Below are positions 43,947-56,046 of a stretch of DNA of 64,000 nucleotides, in pieces. The notes beneath the pieces are model-generated. The model was not told the origin of the DNA and searched no databases. It saw only the letters and a program-made list of their open reading frames with translations. This DNA is from Warburgia ugandensis. Its lineage: Eukaryota; Streptophyta; Magnoliopsida; Canellales; Canellaceae. Position 1 is the first letter of the stretch, and the number at the start of each line of letters is the position of its first letter. The stretch is from contig CP141132.1 of assembly GCA_035236585.1 (NCBI GenBank), positions 60,175,880 through 60,239,879 of the forward strand, written 5' to 3'. The translations under genes and the position numbers were made by a program.

Positions 43947-45678
43947 TCAATGTAGAAGCATATATTATATATTATATAGTAATTTGCTAATACTAACGTT
44001 TGTTCTTCCAAAATCAAAAAGTTGCAAATTCTACCTAATGGTTAATAGCATATCAATTCTCCATGCCTGACACATCAACCCACTTTTTCCTTCTAGCATC
44101 AAGGCTTTCATGTGACTTAATAATTAAATATAATTTGAGGGGAAAAAAGAAGAAGAAGAGAATGATATTCCGACACTGCCTTTTGGAAGTAGCCCTACTT
44201 TTTGAATGATATAAGGTGATCACCTTAACCATCTTCCTATAGATGGGTCATTTCATAAAAATCACATATTTCGTAAAATGCAGCCATTAATTTTTTCCTA
44301 GGCTATTTTGGGAATCATTAATTTTAGTGTAATGTACAATTTACAGTTCCAAACTATTTGTTTTTTAACTTAAATGCCCAAAGATTTTTTATTTTATTTT
44401 TTCATATCAGTCCTCCAACTATCCATAATATATGCTATAATATTTTAAAATACATTTTTACTAGATCATTCGAAGACAAAGGTGAAAAAACAATGTTCAG
44501 AAATTAAAGTATTGCTCGTGAATAGTTTTGGATGTAGCTAGAGAAGATCACTAGAGACTTTTTATTACTGAGATTTAAAGCCCCTACAAAATGATATTTT
44601 TCTTGAATTTTGAAAATTAGCTTTTCTAATTTGGAATCTATGAACCCTAAAGTTGAGGTGATTTTTAGTGAAGATTTTACTCAAATATTGCTAGAGATGA
44701 CCAGAGTTCTTTGCTACAAGATTTAAAATCTTAATATGATTCCTTTCTTCTTGAAATTTTGAAAAATGATTTTTAGATCTAGAATTTAGACATCCTGATC
44801 TACCAACCCTTAAGTTGCTGGATTTCATGCCTACAACCTTGAAAACATTGATTTTGTGCTTTTCTCTAATTTTTTGCAAAATAAAATTTTAAATTCGATC
44901 TACAAAACCCTTAATATTTGGAAAATATTTTGTGAGAAATGGGTTTAGATTTTTTTCAAGAAATGGTTAGTAGAACTCATGATGGATTGATCTTGAGAGA
45001 GAGAGCTATTTGCGAATAACAATTTAATCCCTAAACTATTATTGTTTCACTTTTGTCTCTGAACAATCCAGTAAAAAAAAAAATTTACATATTATAATAT
45101 ATGCGTTAGGACCTGCATGAGACGGACGTCAACAAGACATAGTGAAATATTATTAGATGGTTCAGTGACTAATTCAAAAAATATTATTTATGCACTAAAG
45201 TGTTAAAATTGAATAGTGTAGAGTAGTAAACTATAATTTTTCCTTATTTTTATTAATATCCCTTTTAAACCTCAAATATTACAGAAAAACAATGGTAAGA
45301 TCATCTTAAACGATGTGATTTTTTAGAAGAAGCTCATCTATGAAAATATAAATATGATGAATATTCAAAATTATAAAAAAGGCAGGCCCTAGAATGAAAA
45401 TATCGTAGTAAACCTTAAATGAGGGTGTGGCACTTGTTCTAAAGTAAGAATTTTTTTTTATGAATGAGCAATTAAATATCCAAATTACTTATATAAATGA
45501 TGTTCTAATAATGAAAGAAGAACTAAAAGTAGCTAAAGAAACAAACCATTTTGTTGTAAGTAGCAGAAGACTATTTCCATTCACTAAATTTGAAGGGAGG
45601 TCTTCTAGGGTAAAATCTTTGATATTAATTGCTCAATAACTGGGAATGATGATGGTGATGTTGATGTTGATGAGAAGT

Positions 45679-45679
<1 letters not shown>
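43947..45679. other. AT-rich intergenic sequence, no gene seen
   Basis: Short frames only; no element recognised. Confidence 0.5.

Positions 45680-45741
<62 letters not shown>
45680..45741. repeat. (GAT)n microsatellite
   Basis: About 20 uninterrupted GAT units. The His-run frame on the - strand across it is an artefact. Confidence 0.96.
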
Positions 45742-48207
45742 GTCTTCTGGTGTGGTGAATATTCCTTCAAGGGATGTAATTCAAAAATGGCTAGATTTAG
45801 GGTTTTAGATTGTGACAATCCAGGTTTTTCTAACACTTTTAAAATACAAAAGACATTGACATAACGAGATCGATCTCTAATAAAAATGATTTTTGAAAGG
45901 GTAAACAACATTGGAAGAATCTTTTCTTTTAAAATTCACTTTGAAAAACCCCCCAGTGTCATTTTTCTTTTCTTAAAACAAGGATTTTCGATGAAATGAG
46001 CACTCATTTCTACCCAAAATGTGGCAGAGTTTCCTCTGTTTTTCGGACATCTGACATTTAATGCATGTCATTGCGAAGTACCTGATATACATTCAAACAT
46101 ATTTTTTTTTCAAACATAATTGGAGACCGTCTCCTTTTCATACATCTAATGAAATAAAAACAAATGACATCAACCAAAACATACCTAGGACTTCCATTTC
46201 ACAATCTAGTCACATAAGTTATTAAAACTCCACAAACTCACAAATCATTACAGTTTCTTTCTCATTTTTGACACAATAACTTCAATTCAAAGACCCATTC
46301 TTACCTGTCTTCATCAAAAGCTTATGTTGGCGAGCTCCTGTCAATATGTCGCTCCTATTTCTTGGAACTCCTCTGCTCTGAGATATTGTAAACAAGTGCA
46401 ATATCTCAACAAGCTTGCGCTTGTGTAGGTGGAATAAGATGCAATTTTATATAAACAAAATCATAATATTTCTATATAAGTCAATTTGTCCATGCTGAAT
46501 CATGTAAACAACAATTCAATTATCATTTAACTTGAAATCATTTATCAAAATTATGAATCCATGCAAAATTGGAAGAAAATACCAATGCATCAGTACTAAA
46601 ACACATACTTTGAAATGTAAAATATGCAGCCACATGTCAAACTCACACATCATTTTCATTTCCTAACGCCAACTTTGGCTCTTACAAGTCATTTCACATT
46701 ACCAAATATAACATGTTATTATACATATCAAAATGTACAGCAAACAAGATTATCCTCTTTGGGCCCCTCTACAAGGTCACCTCATTCGGTACCCACCTCA
46801 CTCAAGATGCATCTTTATGTGTTTCATGGTGTGCACCATACATTATTATCCTCTTTGGGATCCTCTACAAGGTCACCCCATTTGATACCCACCTCACTTG
46901 GGCTAACCCTCAAGGTTTTATTTTCCTCTGCAAGGTCACCTTATTCGGTACCCACCTCACTTAGGATGCGTCGTGTTATGAACAAACAAATGAATTGAAA
47001 CATCACAATGTACAAGATGTGCTTACACGAGTAATTTAATCATTATTCAATGTCAGCATGCACATTTATCTTAGCTTTCACATAAACTGAAAAGACATGT
47101 TTCAATGCGTGAAACTCATCTACAAATGCATATATAGAGAAAATCTTAGCAATCTTAATTCCACCTACCTCAAATGGTGCTCTTCTAGTTCACTAGCGCA
47201 ACTACTTTGTTTAGTTTGCGTACAAGCTCTTGATCAGTCACACCTCTGTAAAATACATAAACACATTCAGATATACAATTATAGGACTTTTCTTAGCTTT
47301 TCCAGTATAAAAGCTCCTTACTAAGTTTGTCTCTAGTACTAGTTGTCACAAGGTGAAGTGACAGTATTTATTTTCATGCTAAAGATGTTTCATTAGCTAT
47401 TGGTTGATGGCTAGTTGAATGACAACAGTTATTGGATTTTCAATCCACGCCATTGGCCTTGGATTGGCCATCCACCATTCATCTTAAGTAACTATAGGTT
47501 GTTTTCATTGTTCAATGGTCTCATCTTGAATTTTTCCAAGTATCTTAACTTCTTAAAGGTTAGGGTGCACCATGGTAGCGTCTAATCACCAATCAGAAGT
47601 GTCAGATCCTTATTATTCTACTATCCCATTGGACAATTTAGATTTCTCAATCAATTTTAGTCCAGATTCTTCAATTTGTGTCATGTACTAGCAATTCAAT
47701 ACTCTAGGACTCATCCATGGTGTTTGATCAAAAATTCATACATTGCAAAATTATTGTGTGAACAGTACTCGATCAGACGGTTGAGATTGTTCAATCGGTT
47801 TTTAGCTTAAATCTAAAGTTTTTTGCGTGATCGGAGCTACATGATGCCCTAAATTTCCTATTCCTAAGCTTGGATTAGGAATTTGATGGTTGGATTATCT
47901 GTAATTCTAGATCTAGCATTAAACGCACAAAATGCATCAAATCAAGAGTTGGGTTTTTGTAGATCTTACCTTCTAGATGTGTTTCTGTGTTTTTCCCTCT
48001 CTAGAATGAGCTAGATTGGCTCCTATTCATCAAAAATCTTCCAACCTTAGGCGTGCAACAATCTCCTCTTCAATTCGAATCTAGATAATCTCATATTTCC
48101 CTTTAAACTTAGGGGTTTTACTCATCTCTCTGAGATGAACAAAATGACCAGCTCGAATTGTCGATCCAAGCCATAGTCTTCTCCGGTGACCCTTCACTAT
48201 GTTTTTT
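45742..48207. other. Intergenic sequence, LTR-like in texture but unassigned
   Basis: No host gene is seen. A TGTGACAATCCAGG start at about 45815 and non-coding GC-poor sequence to 48180 could be a decayed long LTR, but no second copy or internal region was found. Confidence 0.3.
46749..46972 (+). repeat. Three imperfect copies of a GGTCACC...GGTACCCACCTCACT motif
   Basis: A block of about 50 bp (TCCTCTTTGGG.CCTCTACAAGGTCACC, then CATT.GGTACCCACCTCACT) starts near 46752, 46848 and 46922. The third copy lacks the TTGGG part. Spacing is irregular, so it is not a clean satellite. Confidence 0.85.
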
Positions 48208-48237
48208 TCTTCTTCTTCTTCTTCTTCTTCTTCTTCT
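48208..48237. repeat. (TTC)n microsatellite
   Basis: About ten TTC units, followed by a pyrimidine-rich stretch to 48370. Confidence 0.93.
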
Positions 48238-48523
48238 CTAACATGGGGGCTTTCCTGCTTACAAATCCCGGCCCTGCCTCCCTCCTCTCCTTCTCTTCCT
48301 TCTCTCCTCCCTTCTTCTTCCCTTCTCTCCCTATTTCTCCCTCCTTCATCGTCTTTTTTTTTTTTCTTCTGTTGGTTGGGTCTGTTAGGAAACATACCCA
48401 ACGTTGATGTCAGGTTCTTTAAGTGAGGGGGTGCTAGTATCAAATCCCCCCCCTTCATTTAAGCAGTTTAATTTAATTATATATGTTTGGAAACTCATAT
48501 CTTCTTCATTTGGACTCTGATTT

Positions 48524-49403
48524 TGTAATAGCTTGAGGGCCCCACACACAACAATATTGTCCGCTTTACAGATTGGGGCTCATATCACCTAGCCCCCGCA
48601 CGGCTTTGTTCTTCCCTTGCGGGAAAATGACTTATTTCATATAAAGTCCTCCGAACTCTTATTAATAGTCCAGTAACTTTTTCCTTAGCGATGTGGGACT
48701 AACTCTCAGACCCGCCAAGCGCCACTTAATAGCAGTCCTACCCCCTTTAGGGAACACGCGTCCATGCGTGTTGCTCCTACACGTACTTGGGAACCACGTG
48801 TTGGCCAGCTCACACCGGGTCAGGGGTTGGCTCCAATACCACTGTAACAGCCCAATGGCCTCACACACAACAGTATTGTCCACTTTGGAGACTAGGGTCT
48901 ATATCGCCCAATGCCCTCACAGCTTTGTTTTTCCCTTGCGGGAAAAGGCCTTGTTGCATGTGAAGTCCTCCTAACTCTCATCAAGAGCCTAGTCACGAAC
49001 AAAGCCATGTAGGGGCTGAGTGATATGGGCCTCAGTCTCTAAAGTGGACAATATTGTTGTGTGTGGGGCCTTCAGGCTATTACAGTGATATCGGACCCAA
49101 CCCTTGACCCGGTGTGAGCTGGCCAACACGTGGTTCCCATTTACGTGTAGGAGCAACACGCAGGGACGCGTGTTCCCTAAAAGGGGTAGGACTGTCGTTA
49201 AGTGGCATCGGGCGGGTTTGAGTGTTAGTTCCACATCGCTGAGGGAAAAGTTACTGGACTATTAATAAGAGTTAGGAGGACTTTACATGAAATAAGGCAT
49301 TTTCCCGCAAGGGAAGAACAAAGTCGTGCGGGGGCTAGGTGATATGAGCCCCAGTCTGTAAAGCAAACAATATTGTTGTGTGTGGGACCATTGGTCTGTT
49401 ATA
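48524..49403. mobile_element. Nested palindromic foldback element, 880 bp
   Basis: The outer arms 48524-48842 and 49085-49403 are inverted copies, 319 bp each. Matching blocks include CCCACACACAACAATATTG, CCCTTGCGGGAAAATG, GATGTGG.ACTAAC, GGGAACACGCGTCC.TGCGTG, AACCACGTGTTGGCCAGC and CACACCGGGTCA. Between them, 48843-49084 (242 bp) is itself palindromic, with ends TGTAACAG and CTATTACA and the same CACACACAACA.TATTGTCC subterminal block. The outer ends are TGTAATAG and CTGTTATA, flanked by an exact 5-bp repeat GATTT (48519-48523 and 49404-49408). No transposase is encoded, so it would be non-autonomous. Confidence 0.88.
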
Positions 49404-49657
49404 GATTTCGATGTTCTTAGTGTCATTGAAATTGTTTTTTCAAGTACTACTTAAATTATGGGGTTTCATAATCAGTTTTTAAATAATAAAATTAGCCCCA
49501 AAAGAAATTAAAATTGTGGGCTGCTACATAGATGGTGGATAAAAGGACCTAAATTTGGGAGGAAATGATAGAAATCAAAGTCGGATTTGAGGAGTAGAGA
49601 GAAAAACCCTTCCCGAAGAAGAGTGTTGTTGAGAATCAATCCAAAGAAAGAGAAAGT

Positions 49658-51608
49658 TCATCACAATCAGTTGCTAAAAGCCTTCTTCTTCAAATGATTT
49701 TTGTAAAGGTTTAAAGAGAGAGAGGTGTATAAGGCACTCAGTTTGGTTTTGGTTTATGTAGAAAATTTAGGTCTTTCCAAGAAGTTAGTGGAAAATTATG
49801 GGATAATGATTCTATTCTCAATTGTGGTATGTTCTTTTGGCATAAGATTGAATCGGAATAAATATAATTCAATTCTTTTAGTATCAAATTGGTAGTAAAC
49901 CATTGGTTCCTATTGTATCAAAACTTAATTTTTTACTCCAATTCTTATTGGTTTTTCTTGCACATTGACAGCCCAAATCACAAGAAACTTCATTCCAAGC
50001 TCTCTAGTAATGTCAAAACAAAAAGGTTATTAAAATTCAAGGATACGATGGAACTCCCCTAATTCTATAAATTGCTTTGCTCCTTGGTAGCTTTTGATCT
50101 TAAAAACCCTATAGAAGGTTTGTCCCTATAAAATAGGAGAGCAAGACACAAACCAATATCTAGGATCTTAGAAAGTACATGAAAAGATTTATCATAGATG
50201 AAATCAGGATAATTCAAACCTTGGAAAAAGAGTAGTGATGCTTTAGTGCAACTATTTTGAATGCCTCATCCCATTAGGAGGTTCATTGGCTACTAAAGTT
50301 GAAGATCAAATGGCTTTAGTATACCCCTATAGAACATAAAAAATTTCACTTGCTTACCCTGTTAAAGATTTTACTTAACAACTCGAGTTAGTGAATGCTA
50401 AAGTTCATATTGATCAGAAAAATTGTCGAGATTTCTTCTTTCTCTTTTTCGGATGATGGTAATAGCAAGAAAGAGATACTTTCAAGAACCAGAACTGTGA
50501 TGGTCAATTTCAAAGTGGCCATCAGACACCAAAACAATCAGATCAGTAAGTGCAAGTTCAGTTTATAGTGTTGTGTGTATTATTTTGATAGGCCTGGCTC
50601 AACACCAATTGTTGTTCCAAACCCCCCCACCACTCATCACAATCGGTTGCTAAAAGCCTTCTTCTTCAAATGATTTTCGTAAAGGTTTAGAGAGAGAGAG
50701 GTGTATAAAGCACTCAGTTTGGTTTTGGTTTATGTAGAAAATTTAGGACTTTCCAAAAAGTTATTGGGAAATTATAGTATAATGATTCCATTCTCAATTG
50801 TGGGATGTTCTTTTAGCATAAGATTGAATCAGAATAAATATAATTAATTCTTTCAGTATCAAATTGGTAGTGAACCATTGGTTCCTATTGTACCAAAACC
50901 TAATTTTTTACTCCAGTTCTTGTTGGTTTTTCTTACACATTGACAGCCCAAATCACAAGAAACTTCATTCCAAGCTCTCTAGTAACATCAAAACAAAAAG
51001 GTTATTAAAATTCAAGGATACGATATAACTCCCCTAATTCTATGAATTGCTTTGCTCCTTGGTAGCTTTTGATCTTAAAAACCCTATGGAAGGTTTGTCC
51101 CTATGAAATAGGAGAGCAAGACACAAACCAATATCTAGGATCTTAGAAAGTACATGAAAAGGTTTATCAGAGATGAAATCAGGATAATTCAAACCTTGGA
51201 AAAAGAGTAGTGATGCTATAGTGCAACTATTTAAGTGCCCCATCCCAAGAGGAGGTTCATTGGCTACTAAAGTTGAAGATCAAATGGCTTTAGTATACCC
51301 CTATAGAACATAAAAATTTTCACTTGCTTACTCTGTCAAAGATTTTACTTAACAACTCGAGTTGGTGAATGCTAAAGTTCATATTGATCAGAAAAATTGT
51401 TGAGATTTCTTCTTTTTCTTTTTCAAATGATGGTAATAGCAAGAAAGAGATACTTTCAAGAACCAGAACTGAGATGGTCAATTTCAAAGTGGCCATCAGA
51501 CACCAAAACAATCAGATCAGTAAGTGCAAGTTCAGTTTATAGTGTTGTGTGTACTATTTTGATAGGCCTAGCTCAACACCAACTGTTGTTCCAAACCCCC
51601 TCCCCACT
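49658..51608. repeat. Direct tandem duplication, two copies of ~976 bp
   Basis: Copy 1 (49658-50633) and copy 2 (50634-51608) abut and are nearly identical by eye, including TCACAATC.GTTGCTAAAAGC starts and TTGTTCCAAACCCCC ends. Differences are scattered single bases. No protein homology is seen in either copy. With no spacer, they are not a pair of LTRs. Confidence 0.93.
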
Positions 51609-53743
51609 CCCCCCTTCTCCCCCGCTCCCCCCTCTCAATTTTATTTATTCCGTAAAGTCAGGAATGAATATGTATGGAATAGAGAAGTTCCACCAATCCA
51701 AATAAAGAAATGTTACCAATAATGAAGGAACTAGTAGATTTAGGTAAGAAGCAACATAAAATAAACTAAATTTAATACCTGAATATTCGGTTTGATAGCT
51801 CGCTACTAATTCTTCTTCTGCTTCTAGTGAATCAAACGGTAATCTCTCATATTATGCTAGGGGAGAAATTAGAAAAACTATAAACCCTATAGGCTGACGC
51901 CATAAATTCCACCCCCAAAACTCATTTGTAGACTGTGCCTCAACTATATCAATAGCACTTGAACTATTAGATAAACATAATAGATGATAACATCACTGTT
52001 CAAGCAAGAACTATAGTAGTTCAACTCGTACACAAAGACTAAACAAAACTCAATTCAAAATGACCTCTTGAATTACATTTTCTCAAAACCAAGATGTCGT
52101 TAATCTATCCCCATGCTGATTGGTTGAACTATTGGGATGTAACCAAAGCATCCGTGATCCGCTACACTAGCTGATCAATCAACAAGTTTATGTTCTACTG
52201 TAGCTGTCAATTCTATTTCATTAAGGGAAAACATAATAGAGTTGACTTTAAAAACTACATGCCTCCCATTCTGGCTTGTTTTGGCCCATTTCGAATCAGA
52301 AATCAAGTAAATGTTGGTATTTTTTAATTATATATTTTCAAAAAGAAACCAAAATTTTGTTCCAAATAGGTGAAATCTTGGATCTTCCCTTCCATTAGCC
52401 CAAGCAGGACTTCTTCCATATAAAATGGCCTTGAAGATAGGCTTTTGGATGATTTTGAAGAACATCATCCTTTCAAATGGACTAGATAAAGACCAGAGTC
52501 CTTCTAGTGCAGTGGCCCAAGTAGGAGCCTCTAACCTGGTAACCTAATCAGGGTTCGAGTCTGCTCATGGGTGTGTCCAACATTCACGAACAATGGACTA
52601 GATGAAGCATTAAAAGATGATAAATTCTCTCATCACACGTCAATTACGTCTCATTTTTGTAGTTATACGTAGTTGATCACGTTGTATTGTGCTCTCAAAG
52701 TCTTATTACAATCCATAGGCATATAGAAAATTTATACTATGACTCGTTAACTTGAGCTGAAATCTTTACATAAAATATCTCAGCGAAGAAGTCTACCGGA
52801 AGCAAAGAAGAGTTTACAATGAATCATACTACCAAGCATGAGGAAATGTTATAATTGGGTCTGAACAAGATACAGGATATAACTTAACATTAAGAAAAAT
52901 AAAGATATAGGACTCGAATTATATGCTTATTTTCTTCGCATCTACATTAGAGATATGGATGATCAAGACTTTGATCTTCTAGTCTTTCATGAGTTTGCTG
53001 AACACTTTATCCCTTAGTCTTGATTTTAATGGTAACAAAGTCATGGTTAAGTGATTTAACATGGGTTCAAGTGTGCATGCACTCAAACGAAAGCATTTCA
53101 AGTACTTAAGTAAATTCAAAAATTCAAGAAGTTTCAAGCAAAGCATCTGGACAACTCTTATCATTCAAGAAACAGGGGCAGAAGACATTCGCCATTCACA
53201 AGATGACAAATACAACTTTGAAGCATGTCAAGAAAGCAATAGAAGGCATCCAATGCAATTGAAGTTCTTCCATGCATCAAGACATCACATCTTGACAAGA
53301 AGAACCAAGGGGAGATTGTGAAAAGTGAAAATCACTTCTTTTTGGGTCCAATATGGCCGAGTCAACTACATAAAGTTCTTGGATCTGCTGTTGTGAGGGC
53401 CAACTTAACTATTTTGTTCTTGGGAGGCAAGTTGGTAAACGTGAAGCGAGAGGAGGGGCGGTGTTGAGAAGGAAAGTCCACCAAAGCGCAAGGGATCACA
53501 AAACATGAGTGGGTAATCAAAGTCTAATCAACAAGGCCAGCTATTAAAGTAAGGGTGGAAGGAGTATTGAATAAGAGTGATTGGGACTGTTTTCTTCAAA
53601 TTCGCACATGCACTCTCACTAACGTCTCTTGGCCCCCACCCACTTGCTCTTTTTCTCCACAACCAATCTGCATGATGCACATGTCTTTCAAGAAATATCA
53701 AACGCCATTCCCGGTAGATCTCAGTTACCGTGGGAACCCAACT
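51609..53743. other. Intergenic sequence, no gene seen
   Basis: No host gene is recognised. At 52500-52590 a tRNA-like pair of blocks (AGTGCAGTGGCCCAAGTAGG and GGGTTCGAGTCTGC) may be a second SINE type. At 53308-53318 AAGGGGAGATTGTG resembles a polypurine tract/LTR start, but no LTR pair was found. Confidence 0.4.
52500..52592 (+). mobile_element. Possible tRNA-derived SINE fragment
   Basis: It contains an A-box-like AGTGGCCCAAGTAGG and a good B box, GGTTCGAGTC, about 40 bp apart. It does not fold as a full tRNA and there is no second copy in the window. Confidence 0.35.
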
Positions 53744-53845
53744 TCTCAGTAACGTGTTCCACACCTGCAGTTGATCTGACCCGTTCATCTGATTTCTCAA
53801 TTACAGATTCCACAACTGCAGTTGATCTAACCGGTTCATCTAATT
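53744..53845. repeat. Two tandem 51-bp units
   Basis: The units at 53744-53794 and 53795-53845 share TTCCACA.CTGCAGTTGATCT and CGGTTCATCT-like blocks. The surrounding sequence is unassigned. Confidence 0.85.
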
Positions 53846-54181
53846 TATCCTTTGTCAGATATCCTACTCTCTATATTAAGCGAAAGCTTTACATTAAAAA
53901 AAATCACACACGCACACACACTTTTCTCTAATGCTAAAAGCGTCCTGGTCTGTAGGTGTAGATTCTGACATATACAGTGTACAAAAATTAGATAACTCAC
54001 AGAAAATCATTGCAATTTGAACAATTCTAACCACTTATTTTAGGTTGTTGAAAAGTTAAATAAAAATAAATGCTCTCAACTTTTAATCCATGAAAGCATT
54101 CCATAAGTTAGAAGCATTCTAAGTTATGAACGGCTGAGAACTAGAAAACATTATCTCCGTTGTTGAGAAAAGACAGCTTCT

Positions 54182-54706
54182 TGTCACGGGCTTGCACTGC
54201 AAGGTCCGTGATCGAGGCTTGGGGCCCTAAAGAAGGCTTACTTAGAGCATGGACATGGCCTAAAGGACTTAGGCCCATTGCTAATGATCCATGGTACAAG
54301 GCCTGAATCTAGAAGGGCTGGATTATGGAAACCTCCATGTAAATATCTAGAAAGAAGGAAGGTTAGGGACTTATGTAGAGTTGTGTAGAGTTTTCTAGAG
54401 TGAGTCTAGAATAGTCCTTAACCATTGGATTAGTGACATTTGTAATAATCCGGACCATCCATTGAGGAGATGGATGGAGGACAACAAGTATAAATAGGTG
54501 TAAGCTCCTCAGTTGTAATCAGCTCAGATCAGCTCAAAGTTTAGCTAAAGTGAATACATTGGGAGAGTTCCTTTCTTGAGTTCTTTTGAGTTCCTCTCAT
54601 TACTTGAGTGGGTGAGTGTAGCCCTAGCAAGTGAGAGTTTGGGGTTAAAGGCTGACTTGTGCCCGGGAATAGGAGTTGTGCACAAGTGCCGTGCAACCCC
54701 GTGACA
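54182..54706 (+). repeat. Solo LTR, ~525 bp
   Basis: It begins TGTCACGGGC and ends CCCCGTGACA, so its termini are a 9-10 bp inverted repeat of the TG...CA type. A TATA-like GTATAAATAGG lies near 54489, as expected for an LTR promoter. A 4-bp TTCT occurs on both flanks. No internal retrotransposon sequence or second LTR is present, so the likely origin is LTR-LTR recombination. Orientation is from the TATA motif. Confidence 0.77.
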
Positions 54707-54936
54707 TTCTGCTCCTTAGGAAGCGGGCTAAGACTAGAATTATCATGATTTCTGGATTACTAAAGACATCATATTACAGAAAGAACCCAATAGGCCACGG
54801 GTGCCCTGAAATTATGTGCCCTGCTCTTCCACTTCACCGAACAAAAGATTCACGTGAGATGACTCTCTCTGGATTACCCACCTTCAACCCCAGTCGTTTT
54901 CTCTCTCGTAGCTTTTTAGGTGCATGCAAAAAACAA

Positions 54937-55111
54937 GGACAGCCCCAGTGCCCGAAGCTTCCACTTATGTCGGGTTCGAGAAAGGGGCAGACCACAAGGG
55001 TCAATATTATACAGCCTAATCTTGCATTTTGAAAGAGGCTGTTTTCACACCTTGAACTCATGACCTCAAGGTCACGCGACAACAACCCTAACATTGCGCC
55101 AAGGCAACCCT
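54937..55111 (-). mobile_element. Au-type SINE copy
   Basis: Full-length-looking in reverse orientation: CCTTGGCGCAATG head, GACCTTGAGGTCATGAGTTCAAGG, AACAGCCTCTTTCAAAATG, CCCTTGTGGTCTGCCCC and CACTGGGGCTG tail. Confidence 0.88.
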
Positions 55112-56046
55112 TCAGTCAACAACAAAACACAGTCAATAAATTAACATGTATTATAGTCACAGCCTAGCCTATAAGCCACCCAGTTTAAGTAGCCAGTCAT
55201 ATTCTGTGATGAAGATGAAGATGAAGATGAGACAACAAAGAATGAAAATACTTGTTATTATACAAAACAACGACAGGTGCTCCTCCGTATCAAATCAAAT
55301 GGAAGAATTATTTGTGAGCTATGGCACCCACACATACATACAACAGATACATAAATATACTTCAAATGTCGTAGTTTTTGAGGAACAAAAGGAGAGAAAA
55401 TACTATCATCTTATTACTGACAAACTCTTCTTTTAAGGTATTGGAAGAAGGATCCCCAATTGCTACTTGTCTACCTTTAACCTTCAAAGAAAAAACCCAG
55501 CAAGTTTCACAAACCAACAACCTTGCCCTTCCCTCAAGAATACAAAACATACCTCTCATTTTCTTCAAACCTTTGTGGCCGAAGCCTCATTTGCAAGAAC
55601 AAGCACTTCAACCTGTGTTGGCAAGCGATTGACCGAAACAACTGATTGGAAGCATTTTTTGCTGCCTTGTGCATTTATAACAGGCAATGACTGTCTTATT
55701 GTGAAGATATCAATATAGAGATCAACTGCAATAATACATGAACAATGTTGTTGATCCTTCCCCCTCCCACAGCCAACTAATAAAGAATAATGGAGCACTT
55801 CCTCAACTGCCTAGCTTCGATAAATAACTACAGACAGCAAGCTCGACCTACTGATTCCATTGCCCGAAGCAGTTGAAGTGGACTCACCCAACAAAAAATG
55901 CAAAACAACCTTTGCATCTATCTACAAATTGCAGATCCACACAGCCATTCAAGTATCTGTCAAATGGTCTAACCTCCTTGTGTTGGTGATAGAAACGTAT
56001 CTTTCTTCCAGGTACCCAAGATTCCAAATTAACTGCTTCCAATCAG
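55112..56046 (-). other. Region downstream of the cellulose synthase stop (3' UTR and flank)
   Basis: No further gene is seen. The 3' UTR must lie in the part next to 56046. No canonical AATAAA could be picked out near the stop on the - strand, so the transcript end is undefined. Confidence 0.4.

Noticed and set aside
45633..45911. His-rich open frame on the - strand
   Set aside because: It comes from the (GAT)n microsatellite; nothing else in the frame looks like protein.
51040..51511. Coding gene within the tandem duplication (- strand frames)
   Set aside because: Frames are short, differ between the two copies and show no recognisable domain.
49658..51608. Pair of LTRs of one retrotransposon
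   Set aside because: The two copies abut with no internal region, no primer-binding site and no TG...CA ends, so tandem duplication is simpler.
52500..52592. A functional tRNA gene
   Set aside because: A B box is present, but the sequence does not form the acceptor and anticodon stems of a tRNA.
53061..53321. 86-aa open frame as a host gene
   Set aside because: No domain was recognised, and it ends beside a polypurine-like AAGGGGAGATTGTG, so a decayed retroelement is at least as likely.
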